Below, piece by piece: positions 15,243 to 26,647 of a DNA stretch of 64,000 nt (position 1 is the stretch's first letter; every line of letters starts with the position of its first letter). This DNA is from Tillandsia leiboldiana (lineage: Eukaryota > Streptophyta > Magnoliopsida > Poales > Bromeliaceae), in contig CM055081.1 of NCBI GenBank assembly GCA_029204045.2, forward strand, positions 6,836,014 to 6,900,013. Direction: 5' to 3'. Both the position numbers and the translations under genes were made by a program. Under the pieces are notes generated by a model, which was given only the letters and a program-made list of their open reading frames with translations, was not told the origin of the DNA and ran no database searches.

Positions 15243-15251
15243 TTAAAAATA

Positions 15252-16434
15252 TCACAGTAAGTAGGTTGCAGTTATTCAGGTTGCAATATTACTATATTTT
15301 TTTATTTAATAACATCATGTGACTATAAATATAAAGAAAAAATTATAGGGTAAATTAAAGTGTAGATATGCTACTGTGACTATTTAATTTTTTTTTTTTT
15401 TTTTTTTGGACATTACTAAATTGAGCAGTACTATATCTATTTTTACATTAAATATAAGATTTATATCTCACCTGTAGGATCGTTGGCGCTAACCATTAAT
15501 TCCAAAAGCTCGAACTGCTAGAAATACGCAACCAATTCACTTAAAGCGTACAGGCACAGTGCCCACGGATCTCGACCGGACTCAACCCACTTGGACGTTG
15601 GGTCTATTGTTGAGCCTCTTGCCGTTAGGTTTATTGTGGACCGCAGCCCCACTCAACTTATTGGGTTCACCCAACTCAATTTATTAGTCTCCTGGACCTA
15701 TTGTCACGAACAGAAGTTAAACCTATTTATAACCCATAAATAAATAGCCAACATCACCCACACTCCTCTACTAGCTAGCTTTATCAATTAGGTATACAAA
15801 TAGTAATTTTAATTTTATTTTGATTATTTTTGGCTTAGGTTTACTCACTGCTGGTGTCAACATCGATTAATATATTTGGGCCAGCGAAAGCACACGACAT
15901 TGTCAAGTTCCTCATGCGTGCCATTCACAAGATTAATATTTGGTGGGAAGACAGCGATGGCCTACGGACCCGGATCTGTAACATTAAATAAAACAGACTT
16001 TGATTATTTATCTAACACCCAATCACAAAACGAGGGAGGAGAGTCTTTAATTATTGGCTACTAAAAACAGGTTTGACTACAGTGATTAACAAAATAAAAA
16101 TAACTAACTAAAAGCGCGTATATTAAAGCAAGTATTATAGTCCCGGGGGGATCGAAGAAATTAATGCTATTGTATATTCTGATGCATCAGCTATAAATTT
16201 ATATTAAATTTTATACTGTTTAGTCACGTGTTATGCTTGTCTTAATTTAAATAACTATGAAATCAGTTGTCTTGTTTCATCTATTTTTGTTTTAGAGTAA
16301 TTTCATATATAAAAGTTTCTGTAAATATATTGAATAAAATTTTAATTTATTCATATATATCATTATCGTTAATATTAATTATAAAAATATAATTAATTAT
16401 AGATTAAATATTTAATTTTTATTAACTGCGTTAA
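15252..16434. other. Spacer with degenerate dispersed repeat
   Basis: 15470-15760 contains a segment (AATTCCAAAAGCTCGAACTG, then CAATTCACTTAAAG and GCCCACGGATCTCGACCGGA) that is related to 4830-4990 on the same strand. It looks like a worn LTR remnant. The remainder is unremarkable AT-rich DNA, with one 62-codon open frame at 15876-16064 that I do not recognise and do not consider a gene. Confidence 0.35.
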
Positions 16435-17345
16435 CTCTCTAGCACCAAGAGACTCTCGAACAGTCTCGCCATCACCGCCAACCACAACTCTGCCTCTAAA
16501 GGCTTCAAACTCAATCTTACGAATCGGGGCGGGTTAAACTGTCAAAAATGATCGATCAATAATGTCCCACTGCTTATTAGCTATCAGCTGTCTACCCTGT
16601 CTCGGTGCCTCGGCACTAGTCGTCAGCACGGAGGGGGCTGCTTGCTCAATTGGCGCCACTGGTACCGCTGCCACTGGAGATACCGCAATAGGAGTGGTCT
16701 CAGCGGAAAATATGGTCCGGAGTGCCTACTGCTCCAACAACTGTATCATCCTATCCAGCTACTCACTCCGTCGCTGGCATGCCACTGACAATTCTGGTAT
16801 CTGGGTCCGGAGATCACTGACCTTAATTTGGGTATCCGGCCCGAATCTGCCTACTCTGGCTCAACTACGGAGACAGGATGCACACGGGTCAGAACTCAGC
16901 TTCGAGGAGACACCGCTCACCACGACAACAATTGCACAACAGCACACAACAAACATAAGACCCAATCCAGCGAAAGTTTAGAATATGTCACCCATTCCAT
17001 AGCATTATATTGTCTATAGCCAATATAATCGCTTAGGAAAATAAATATGCCGATCACTCATCCCATCCTTTGGGAGAGGTATAAAACTCAATTAGTACTC
17101 TCGCTATAAATCACGACTCTCACCAAGTCATCTTAGGGTTTAACCACAAGCTTAGAGTTTCTAAGCCCACACTGAAATACATTCTAGGCTCTGATACCAT
17201 TTTAACCTGTCACGCCCCGGGGTCGAAACTGCTACCCAGACTCGCCAATAGATATGCCGTCCATACGAGAAGCCTCGCATAGACGAAGCGTCTAACCTGC
17301 AAAGAATAATACTACAGCTAAACAGATATCAGAGCTGAAAAGTAA
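16435..17345 (-). mobile_element. Ty3/gypsy-type LTR retrotransposon remnant (5' LTR piece, primer-binding site, gag start)
   Basis: Read on the minus strand, an LTR ends at about 17208 (forward TGTCACGCCCCGGGGTCGAA). A short spacer and the primer-binding site follow at 17187-17199, whose complement is TGGTATCAGAGCC. Downstream, to about 16440, is a GC-richer stretch whose minus-strand translation looks like the start of a plant gypsy gag leader but carries in-frame stops. The element is truncated: no protease, RT or second LTR is present. The LTR runs right to at least 17345, where AT-rich DNA takes over. The family is inferred from the LTR start and leader style rather than from enzymatic domains. 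Confidence 0.6.
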
Positions 17346-17459
17346 ACTACTGTAAAAGTAAAATCCAAACCACTGTATAATTGAAAATAAAGATACAAAT
17401 TATAAAAATATATATAAAAAATTTAAAATTTTTGAAAAAATAAATATAAAAATTAAATT

Positions 17460-18033
<574 letters not shown>

Positions 18034-19128
18034 GCCCCCGTTTGGTTAAGGGGATAAGGGGGGAATAACCCCCTTATCCCCTTAACCATACCCAAACGCT
18101 AAAATTGTGGGGGGGTTTTCCTAAACCCCCCCTTAGCGGGTTATCCGTGGATAACCCGCTATGGGGGGGGGGTTTAGGAATCCCCCCCCTCCCCGGGTAT
18201 TGGCGTTCCGGCACGGTTACCCAGGCACAGCAGGGCCCGTGAGCCTCCCTCTTTTCTTTCTCTCTCTCACCTTCTCTCTCTCCTCTCTCTTTCTCTCTCC
18301 ACGTTATTTTATTTATTTTTTTTCTTTTTTTTTTCCTTCCTTTTCCATACACTAATAAAAATTAGTTTTTTTATTTTTTAAAATTAGAATTTTTAAATTT
18401 TAAAAGATATTTAAATTTATAAATTTTAAATTTTAACATTTTTTATTTTAAAAATTTTAATTTTTTTAACTTATTTTTTAATAAATCTAAAAAGTTTTTT
18501 TTATTTCATTTTTGGGAAAAAAAATTTATTAATTTTTAATTTTTAAAATTTATACAATTATTTTATAAATTTTTTAAAATTTATATAAATTTAAAAATTA
18601 AAATTTTTACTCCCACTTAAAATTTTAACATTTTTTATTTTAAAAATTTTAATTTTTTTAACTTATTTTTTAATAAATCTAAAAAAAAAAATTATTTCAT
18701 TTTTGGAAAAAAAAATTTTAATTTTTAATTTTTAAAATTTATACAATTATTTTATAAATTTTTTAAAATTTATATAAATTTAAAAATTAAAATTTTTACT
18801 CCCACTTAAAATTTAAAAATTAATTTTTATTTACTCTCATTATAAATTATTACTCCCACTTAAACTTTAATTTAAAGGGCTAAATAGTCAAAACACATAT
18901 TTAACCCCTCAATTCTTCTTATTCCTTTATTCCCAACCAAACACAATTTTTTCTTATTCGTCTTATTCTTCTTATTCCTATATAATTTACCAAACACAAT
19001 TTTCTTTAAACGCGGTATAACTCTTAAACCGAACCAAACGCAAATTTACTCTATCCCCGCCTAAAACCATAATTTATACCTATCCCCGGTATAATTAAAA
19101 CCCTCTTAAACCCGAACCAAGCGGAGCC
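18034..19128. mobile_element. Harbinger/Tourist-like non-autonomous element H1
   Basis: A 1,095-bp element with inverted ends (GCCCCCGTTTGGTTAAGG at the left; GAACCAAGCGGAGCC at the right). It is flanked by the 3-bp direct repeat TAA at 18031-18033 and 19129-19131. A TAA/TTA duplication is the PIF/Harbinger signature. The left 200 bases are G/C-rich with runs of G and C; the middle is an AT-rich direct duplication of about 190 bp (about 18430-18615 and 18620-18810). No transposase. It is related to H2 (22995-23801): both share ACTCCCACTTAAAATTT-like internal sequence. Confidence 0.75.
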
Positions 19129-19315
19129 TAAGAAAACCACGGGGTGTAGATGGATAAAGTGCGGTCCAGCCGAATAGAGAGGAATTTTTCAAATCCATTA
19201 CAATTCAATTCCAACCTCTCAGTAAAGCACTCAAACAAACTTTGAAAGCTACCCTTCTTGCTTGTAACAGGTATTATAGAATATGGAGAAAATAATAACA
19301 CATCAAAATTACAGC

Positions 19316-19343
<28 letters not shown>

Positions 19344-19346
<3 letters not shown>

Positions 19347-19583
19347 GTTGTGCTGGAATGCTATTGATAGCATCAGCCCAATTTTACCATCTATTTTGTA
19401 GCCCTTGGATCACATTGAGATTCGTGCAAGCTCTTTAATTAAAAAGAAAAATTTTTTATTTTTTACTTTTTATTTTCTTTTTTTTTTTCATTAAAGAGCC
19501 TCCACGAATCTCGATGGATCCAAGGATTACAAAATGAGTGGCAAAGTTAGGCTGATGCTATCAATAGCATTCCAGCACAACTT
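19344..19583. repeat. Foldback element, long-armed palindrome 1
   Basis: About 240 bp. The left arm begins AGAGTTGTGCTGGAATGC and the right arm is its near-complement, ending GCATTCCAGCACAACTTT. The arms are roughly 95 bases with a T/A-rich centre. It is bounded by (TA)n on the left and (CT)n on the right. It is a diverged relative of the next palindrome. Confidence 0.85.
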
Positions 19584-19632
<49 letters not shown>

Positions 19633-19633
<1 letters not shown>

Positions 19634-19864
19634 GAGTTGGGCTGGAATGCTATTGATAGCACCAGCCCAACTTTGCCACCCATTTTATACCATTTGGATT
19701 GCGTTGAGATTTGTGAAAGCTATTTAATGAAAAAAAGAAAAAAGAAAAAGTAAAAAGAAAAAGTAAAAATTAAATAGCTTTCACAAATCTCAACGCAATC
19801 CAAAGGATATAAAATGGGTGGCAAAGTTGGGCTGGTGCTATCAATAGCATTCCAGCCCAACTCT
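19633..19864. repeat. Foldback element, near-perfect palindrome 2
   Basis: A 232-bp inverted repeat. Arms of about 92 bases match at all but about two positions (AGAGTTGGGCTGGAATGC at the left), separated by an A/G-rich centre of about 45 bases. It lies between (TA)n tracts. A transcript would fold into a long hairpin. No coding content. Confidence 0.9.
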
Positions 19865-20082
19865 ATATATATATATATATAGTAGAGCTTATATGTTTTC
19901 AAAAGTACTAGACAATTCATATTTATAAATTTTTTACCATTGAATTTGTATTGAAATTTATGCTTTTTACTTTAGTTTTCTCTCTTTAGTTGACTTTACA
20001 AAAACATTAATTCTAATACAAATCTAATGATAAAAAATTCATAAGTATGAATGTGCTTGCGCTTTTAAAAACATATAAGCTC

Positions 20083-20162
<80 letters not shown>

Positions 20163-20169
20163 TCTATAT

Positions 20170-20341
20170 GAGCAATGCTACATGTACACCCCGAAGGGGT
20201 GTATATCATACATCTCCATCATTTTAATGGTGGTGATATTTTTTACGTGTCACATCAAGTGACCCATCATCACACCCCTACCCTTAGATGGGTGGGGGTG
20301 TGAGATGTACACCCCTTACGGGTGTACACATAGCATTTTCC
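20170..20341 (-). mobile_element. Mutator-type MITE, copy C
   Basis: A 172-bp copy in reverse orientation relative to copy B, starting GAGCAATGCTACATGTACAC and ending GCATTTTCC. It is inserted in an (AT)n/poly-T tract between two foldback elements, so a duplication cannot be distinguished from the microsatellite. Confidence 0.8.
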
Positions 20342-20582
20342 TATATAGAATTAGGCTAGAATAATATCGATAGTACCAAACCATTGGTGCCATCAAGTTT
20401 TTAGTTGTTGGATGAAAAAATATGCGGTTGAGATTATAGTGGGCCCCTAGGGTTTACTAGGTGGTTGGTTGAATAGTAAAAATCTTAGAGGACAACTATA
20501 ATCCCAACCGTATATCTTTTCATCCAACGGCTGAAAACTTGATAGCACCAATTATTTGGTGCTATCGATAGTATTCTAGCCG

Positions 20583-20683
<101 letters not shown>

Positions 20684-21056
20684 TAGAGCTTATATCTTTT
20701 TAAAAGTATAATCCCATTATACTTGTGATTTCTTTACTATTAGATTTGCATTGAGTTTTGTGCTATTATAAAATCAATTAAAGAGAGACAAAGAAAAAGT
20801 AAATAGTACAAATCTCAATGCAAATTCAATGGTAAAAAATTCACAAACATATTTGGTTTCATGCTTTTGAATGCATATAAGCCCTACTCTCTCTCTCTCT
20901 CTTTATATATATAGCATAGGGCTACTATACTCTTATAAGTATAGACCTCTTTGTACTTATAATTTTTCCGCCCTTGGTTGGAAGAATGTACGGCTATGAT
21001 GATATTGGTTCCCCTAGGATTTAGCGGGTTGTTGGTGAAATAGTATAGTATAATTA

Positions 21057-21313
21057 CACTACAACAAAACTATGCTATAGCGACATTTTTAAGTGTTGCT
21101 AAAAACTAAAAAAATGCCGCTGAAAAAAATACCGACACTTGTCAATAGTGTCGTTATATGTGCCGTCGCTAGGGTGTATAGTGACACATTATTATAATGT
21201 GTCCCAAAAATGTGTCCCTATAACCTAATTTTGGATATAGATTGACTATAAATGGGACACTTGTAAAAAAGTGTCACAAACATATGTTCCTATAACCTAA
21301 TTTTGTTATAGTG
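21057..21313. mobile_element. CACTA-type miniature element inside a foldback
   Basis: A 257-bp element with ends CACTACAACAAAA and TTTTGTTATAGTG, the terminal inverted repeats of the CACTA (En/Spm) superfamily, and subterminal repeats of GTGTC/GACAC type. It interrupts the foldback at 20913-21420: the halves on either side are complementary arms. A clean 3-bp target duplication is not obvious (TTA on the left, ATA on the right). Non-coding. Confidence 0.75.
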
Positions 21314-21418
21314 ATAAACCCTAGAGGACCACTATAATTCTAACTGCACATTTTTTTATCTAAGGGTCGAAAATTTTTTAGTACGAAGTGATCTATACTC
21401 ATAAAAGTATAGTAGTGG

Positions 21419-21497
<79 letters not shown>

Positions 21498-21920
21498 TTT
21501 ACATATTTTCAAAAGCACAAGTCCAATTATTCTTGTAATTTTTTTACTATTGAATTTACATTGAGATCTGTGTTATTGTACCTTTTTTTTCTGTCTCTTT
21601 AGTTGACTTTATAATAGCACAGATCTCAATGCAAATTCAATGGTAAAAAAATCACAAACATAGTTGAGCTTGTGTTTTGAAAAGTATGTAAGCCCTATAT
21701 ATATAAAAGAATTGAGCTCCTGTTTTAAAAGTATCAAATCATTAATGTTTTTAAGTTTTTAATTTTTGGATAAAAAAATGTGCGATTAAGATAATAGCGA
21801 GTCCCTTGAATTTAGTGGATGGTTGGTGGAATAGTATGATCATTGATTAAAGAAATAAATTTAATGGTAAAAAAACTTACGAGCACTAAATGTTTAGTAT
21901 TTTTATAACCACCATAGTCG

Positions 21921-21984
<64 letters not shown>

Positions 21985-22242
21985 AGAGAGAGAGAGAGAG
22001 AGAGAGAGAGTGTGTGTGTCCGGCTACTATACTATCGATAGCACCAAATATTTGGTGCTATCAAGTTTTCTACCCTTAGATTAAGCTCTTTAATAATTTT
22101 CACCAGTTAGATTTTACTATTTTTTCAACCACCTATTAAACCCAAGGGACCCAATATCATCTCAACCATACATTTTTTAATTCAAATGTTAAAAACTTAA
22201 TAGCACCAATAACTTGGTGTTATTAATAGTATTCCAGCCTAG

Positions 22243-22312
<70 letters not shown>

Positions 22313-22429
22313 GAGCTCTTTTAAAAGTACCAAGTCATTGGTGCTTATAAGTTTTTAGCACTTGTGAATGAAAAGATGTATAGTTAGAATGATAGTGGGC
22401 CTCCTGGGTTTAGTAGAAGTAGGGGTGTA

Positions 22430-23900
22430 CAACAGGCCAGGCGGCCCATGGGTCGCCCAGCTCGGCACGACTCCGGGCTGGGCCGTGGCCCGACACGGAT
22501 ACTGTAGCTCGGACCCCAAGGAGCCTTGGGCAACTTTCCTTTGGCCTTGGGGTCAACTCATGGGGAGAAGAGCTCTTAGCCTTTCTCCCAGCCTTCCTCC
22601 TAAGATCTGATGGCTTTTGCCCCTTCTCCCCATGAGCCTTCCTCCTAAGATCTGATGGCAGATCTTGGGAGATGTGGTTTTGATTCAATGGATCAAAATT
22701 TTATAATCCATTGGATCAAAACTCTTTTCCAAATTTATTTTTTAAATAAAAATTTATAAATAGTTTTTTAAAAATTTAAAGATTTGTTATTTTATAATTA
22801 TTTTTATAAATTTTAAATTTGTTTAGCAAAATATAAAATTAAATAAAAATAATTTATTATTTATATTTTTAAATTATATATATTTTTTTTAAAAAAATTA
22901 AAAATAAAAAATTTAAGAGGCTGGCCCGAAGCACGGCCCGGCCCGGTACGGCCGTGCCTTCTGGGCCGGAGGGCCGTGTTGGGTCGGATGCTTACGTAGT
23001 GTTTGGATTGGGTATAAAGGGGGATATCCCCCCTTTATACCCAAACACCATGGGGATATCCCAAACCGGGGATATCCCTCCCAAACGGGGATATCCCCGG
23101 TTTGGGGTTGGGATATCCCCCTCCCCACTACACCCCCCGGTTTATCCCACCCCACTTTCAACTATGTCCCTTCCCAAGGCAGTGCCTTGGGAAGGGACAT
23201 TTCATTTTTTTTTTGTTTTTTTTTTTCGGTTTTTTTTTTTTCTTTTATGCTTCTAGGCTTTTTTTTTTTTTTTAATTAAAATTTTTAAATTTTAAAATAT
23301 ATTTAAATTTTAAATTTTAAATTTTATAAATTTTAATTTTTTTAATTTTATATTTTAATAAATTTAAAAATTTTATTTTATTTTTAAAAATTTTTAATTT
23401 TAAAATTTATACAATATTTTTATAATTTTTTTAAAATTTATATAAATTTAAAAATTAAAATTTTTACTCCTACTTAAAATTTTAAAATTAAAATTTTTTT
23501 TTCTCTCACTTAAAATTTTTATAAAAATTAAAATTAATAAAAATTAAAATTTGAATAAATTTTAAAATTTTAATTTTGAAAAAATTATTAAAAAGAAAAA
23601 GATATTTTAATCTTTTAACACAAAAGTCAACTCTCTATTCCTCCTTATTCTTCAACCCCAATCCAAACACTATTTTTCTTATACCAGGTTTAAGCCTCAT
23701 TCCCAACCAAACACTTTTTTACTTTATACCAGGCTTATCCCTTACTTTATACTTATACCTGGTATAACTCATTCCGACTTATCCCCAATCCAAACGATAC
23801 CTTACTAACTAGGCCCGGCCCGAATTTCAATCCGGGTTGGTCCCTGACCCGTTTCGGCACAGAACCATGCCGGCCTGGCACGACCCACATTACACCCCTA
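22430..23900. mobile_element. hAT-type non-autonomous element with 8-bp target-site duplication
   Basis: Ends TAGGGGTGTA and TACACCCCTA are perfect inverted repeats, flanked by the exact 8-bp direct repeat AGTAGAAG at 22422-22429 and 23901-23908. Both features are diagnostic of the hAT superfamily. The interior is rich in GGCCCGGCCCG-type motifs, typical of a widespread plant non-autonomous family. It is itself interrupted by the Harbinger-like element at 22995-23801. Without that insertion it is about 660 bp. No transposase. Confidence 0.88.
22995..23801. mobile_element. Harbinger/Tourist-like non-autonomous element H2, nested in the hAT element
   Basis: An 807-bp element with inverted ends (GTGTTTGGATTGGGTATAA at the left; CCAATCCAAACGATACC at the right), flanked by TTA at 22992-22994 and 23802-23804. 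The interior contains GGGGATATCCC palindromes and then AT-rich filler similar to H1. No transposase. Confidence 0.78.
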
Positions 23901-24019
23901 AGTAGAAGATTGGTGGAATAGCATGATCTTAGGGGTGAAATTGATTAAAGGAATGGATCTAATGGTGAAAAACTTACAAGCACAAAATGATTGGTACTTT
24001 TACAAGCATCATAGCCGAA

Positions 24020-24030
<11 letters not shown>

Positions 24031-24112
<82 letters not shown>
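24031..24112. repeat. (AT)n microsatellite, about 82 bp
   Basis: Separates two foldback elements. Its left side starts with a short (CT)n run. Confidence 0.95.
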
Positions 24113-24113
<1 letters not shown>

Positions 24114-24467
24114 CTAGGCTACTATACTATTAATAACACCAAATCATCAGTGCTATTAGATTTTTGATGTGCGGTTAGGATGATAGTGAGCCCCCCTAGG
24201 ATTTAGAGGGTTGTTGGAAAAATAGTATGATCTAAAAAGAAAGAAATGATCAAAAGGGTAGTCTAAGGGTGGAAAAACTTCATAGCACTAAGTGCTTGGT
24301 GCTATTAGATTTTTTACACTTGGATGAGGAGATGTGTGGTTAGGATGATAGTGGTCCTTTAGGTTTAGTGGGTGGTTAGAGAAATGGATAGTATGATCTA
24401 AAATAGTAAAAATGATCCGAAAGAAAGATCAAATGGTGGAAAACTTGGTAGCAGCAAATACTTTGTG

Positions 24468-24475
<8 letters not shown>
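24113..24475. repeat. Two foldback elements in tandem sharing a boundary
   Basis: 24113-24305 and about 24285-24475 both carry the GTGCGGTTAGGATGATAGTG core and GTGCTATT ends. The second starts within the end of the first. The right end of the second appears to continue at 25764 (TTAAATAGTACTATAGCCG) after the Helitron-like insertion. Confidence 0.6.
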
Positions 24476-24531
<56 letters not shown>

Positions 24532-24532
<1 letters not shown>

Positions 24533-25288
24533 CTCTTATTTTTGCCACGTGTCATCATTTTCTTCATTGAAAACATACACCCCATTGTATACACTCTTCA
24601 CATCCCCTTATTAATTTCTTCCTACAACTTATACTCCATCACCTTCCCTCATGTCTTTCTAAAACGTATGTCCCCTCACTTTCTCTCATCTCCTACTCAT
24701 TATATACCCCCTTACCTATCATCTTTTGCGTTTCCCATGAGAGAGAGAGAGTGTTTGTGTGTGGAGAGAGTTGGGGAGAGTTTTATATGTGATATGATAT
24801 GATCATACACCCCATTATATACACTCTTCATCTCCCATCATTCATTTCTTCATACAACTTACACTAAATCACCTTCCCTCATGTCTTTCTAAAACGTACG
24901 CCCTCTCACATTCCCTCATCTCCTACTCATTATATATCCCCTCACCTATCATCGTTTGCGTTTTCCCAAGAAAGAGAGTGTGTTTGTGTGTAAAGAGAGT
25001 TGGAGAGAGTCTTATATGTGATATGATATGATCATATCATATCCCTTACTCATTATATACCCCCTCACCTATCCTCTTTTGCGTTTCCCCATGAGAGAGT
25101 GTGTGTTTGTGTGTAGAGAGAGTTGGAGAGAGTCTTATATACCCTAACCTCACTTTCCCTCATCTCCTACTCATTATGTACCCCCTCACCTATCCTCTTT
25201 TGTGTTTCCTCATGAGAGAGAGAGTGTTTGTGTGTAGAGAGAGTTGGAGAGAGTTGGAGAGAGTCTTATATGTGATATGATATGATCA

Positions 25289-25328
<40 letters not shown>

Positions 25329-25763
25329 TGTGTGTGTGGGAGAGGGAGAATCGTGACGTGGACGTGGGAAGGATGAGCCACGCACGTGTCACGGACGGTG
25401 GCGAGGATCATTCGGCACGTGTGAACCCCGGCATGTAACGATACTCACTTGACTCTGCTTGCACAGTTAAATCCATCATTCAAAAAATTGATCGAAAAAT
25501 TTATTTGCACGAAATATTTATTGTAAACACATGCAATAGTATTTTTTTTTCTTTCTCTTTTTATATTTTTCATGTTGATTACATATCATTTAGATTTAAT
25601 TCTATTTTTTTATTCTCAACAAAATTTTCTATATTAAATAGTTTTGATGAGTTTACATATTTAATACTTATTTTTTCTAACTATCATATATGATCTTAAA
25701 AAAAATTATGAAAAAATATTTTAATAAAATCTACCCGCTGTATCGCGCGAGTAACTACACTAG
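24532..25763 (+). mobile_element. Helitron-like non-autonomous element (candidate)
   Basis: The left end reads TCTCTTATTTTTGCCACGTG, a typical Helitron 5' TC start. The right end reads CACTAG followed by T, with a GC-rich short hairpin (CCCGCTGTATCGCGCGAG) about 10 bases upstream, which fits the CTRR 3' end. There are no inverted repeats. The interior holds a tandem repeat of about 235 bp and no Rep/helicase. It interrupts a foldback element (see 24113-24475). The 5' boundary is uncertain by a base or two because it abuts AT-rich sequence. Confidence 0.55.
24571..25290. repeat. Degenerate tandem repeat, unit about 235 bp
   Basis: Begins CATACACCCCATT at 24571 and again near 24804. Later partial units start near 25030 and 25150. 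Each contains CACCTATC(A/C)TC, GCGTTTCCC, a GAGAGAG-TGTTTGTGTG tract and GAGTTGGAGAGAG. It lies inside the Helitron-like element and is non-coding. Confidence 0.7.
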
Positions 25764-25779
25764 TTAAATAGTACTATAG

Positions 25780-25823
25780 CCGAATTCTCTCACTCTTTTT
25801 CTTTCTCTCTATATATATCTATA

Positions 25824-25908
<85 letters not shown>

Positions 25909-26097
25909 CGATTATTATGCCCCGATGAGTATGATTGACTTCTCATAAATTGTTTTCGATAATAAAATTTTTAAATTAATAATTTATATCGTTAAATATA
26001 ATTTAGATAATTTTAAATATATAAAAACTAAATATCATAATTTTTTAATATTATTTATATCAAAAAATTTTAAAATTGACAAATTTTAATGACGAAT
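25780..26097. repeat. Direct repeat R, left copy flanking PDCD2 copy 1
   Basis: Begins at the ATAGCCGAATTCTCTC segment, runs through CT and (AT)n tracts (25810-25906), then the segment from CGATTATTATGCCC to AATTTTAATGACGAAT (26097). The same sequence recurs at 29622-30106 with a MITE inserted. The two copies bracket PDCD2 copy 1. Confidence 0.8.
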
Positions 26098-26647
26098 ATA
26101 AAATATTTATCAGTTTAACGGTATAAAAAAATCAAAATTAATTAAATTTTTTATAAAAAATTCTATATTAAAAAATCTAATTCTAAAATTTTAAATTAAA
26201 AAAATCTAATTCTCTATTGGTTAAAAATTATTTAATTTTGACCGATTTTGACAGTTCATTTTATGTTAACTTAATAAACTTTATAATAATTTTAAAAAAA
26301 TTATGAAATTTATTTTTTATAAGTTATAGAATAAAATGTAATCAATTGGCCTCAAATTCTTAAAATAGAGTAAGATTTCCTTAAAGAAAGCTAAATGGGC
26401 ATTTAATCCACAACATAATAATAAAGATTTCGAACACACCCCTTCCAGTTTAACTCATCTAGTATGGAATCTGAACAATAAACTTGTGAGAAAACACAAC
26501 ATCCAGGATCAATAAAGATTATGCAATTATGCCCAAAATTGCGCTTCAGTTCACACAGAAAAGCCAATAAAATAACTTAATAAAAATTAAAAGGAAAAGC
26601 AAAGACTATGGATCTTCTCTAGAACACATATGGAGGGAGACACAACA

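Larger units (their letters stand above)
22309..24020. repeat. Foldback element split by a hAT element
   Basis: The left half (22309-22429) begins ATTGAGCTC and carries the foldback core. The right half (23901-24020) resumes with ATTGGTGGAATAGCATGATC and ends in CATCATAGCCGAAC. Joined without the hAT insertion they form a standard element of about 230 bp, bounded by (AT)n at 22249-22308 and 24031-24112. Confidence 0.75.

Noticed and set aside
24571..25290. Possible CRISPR-like spaced repeat
   Set aside because: Units are degenerate and about 235 bp with no short conserved repeats or spacers, and the host is a plant.
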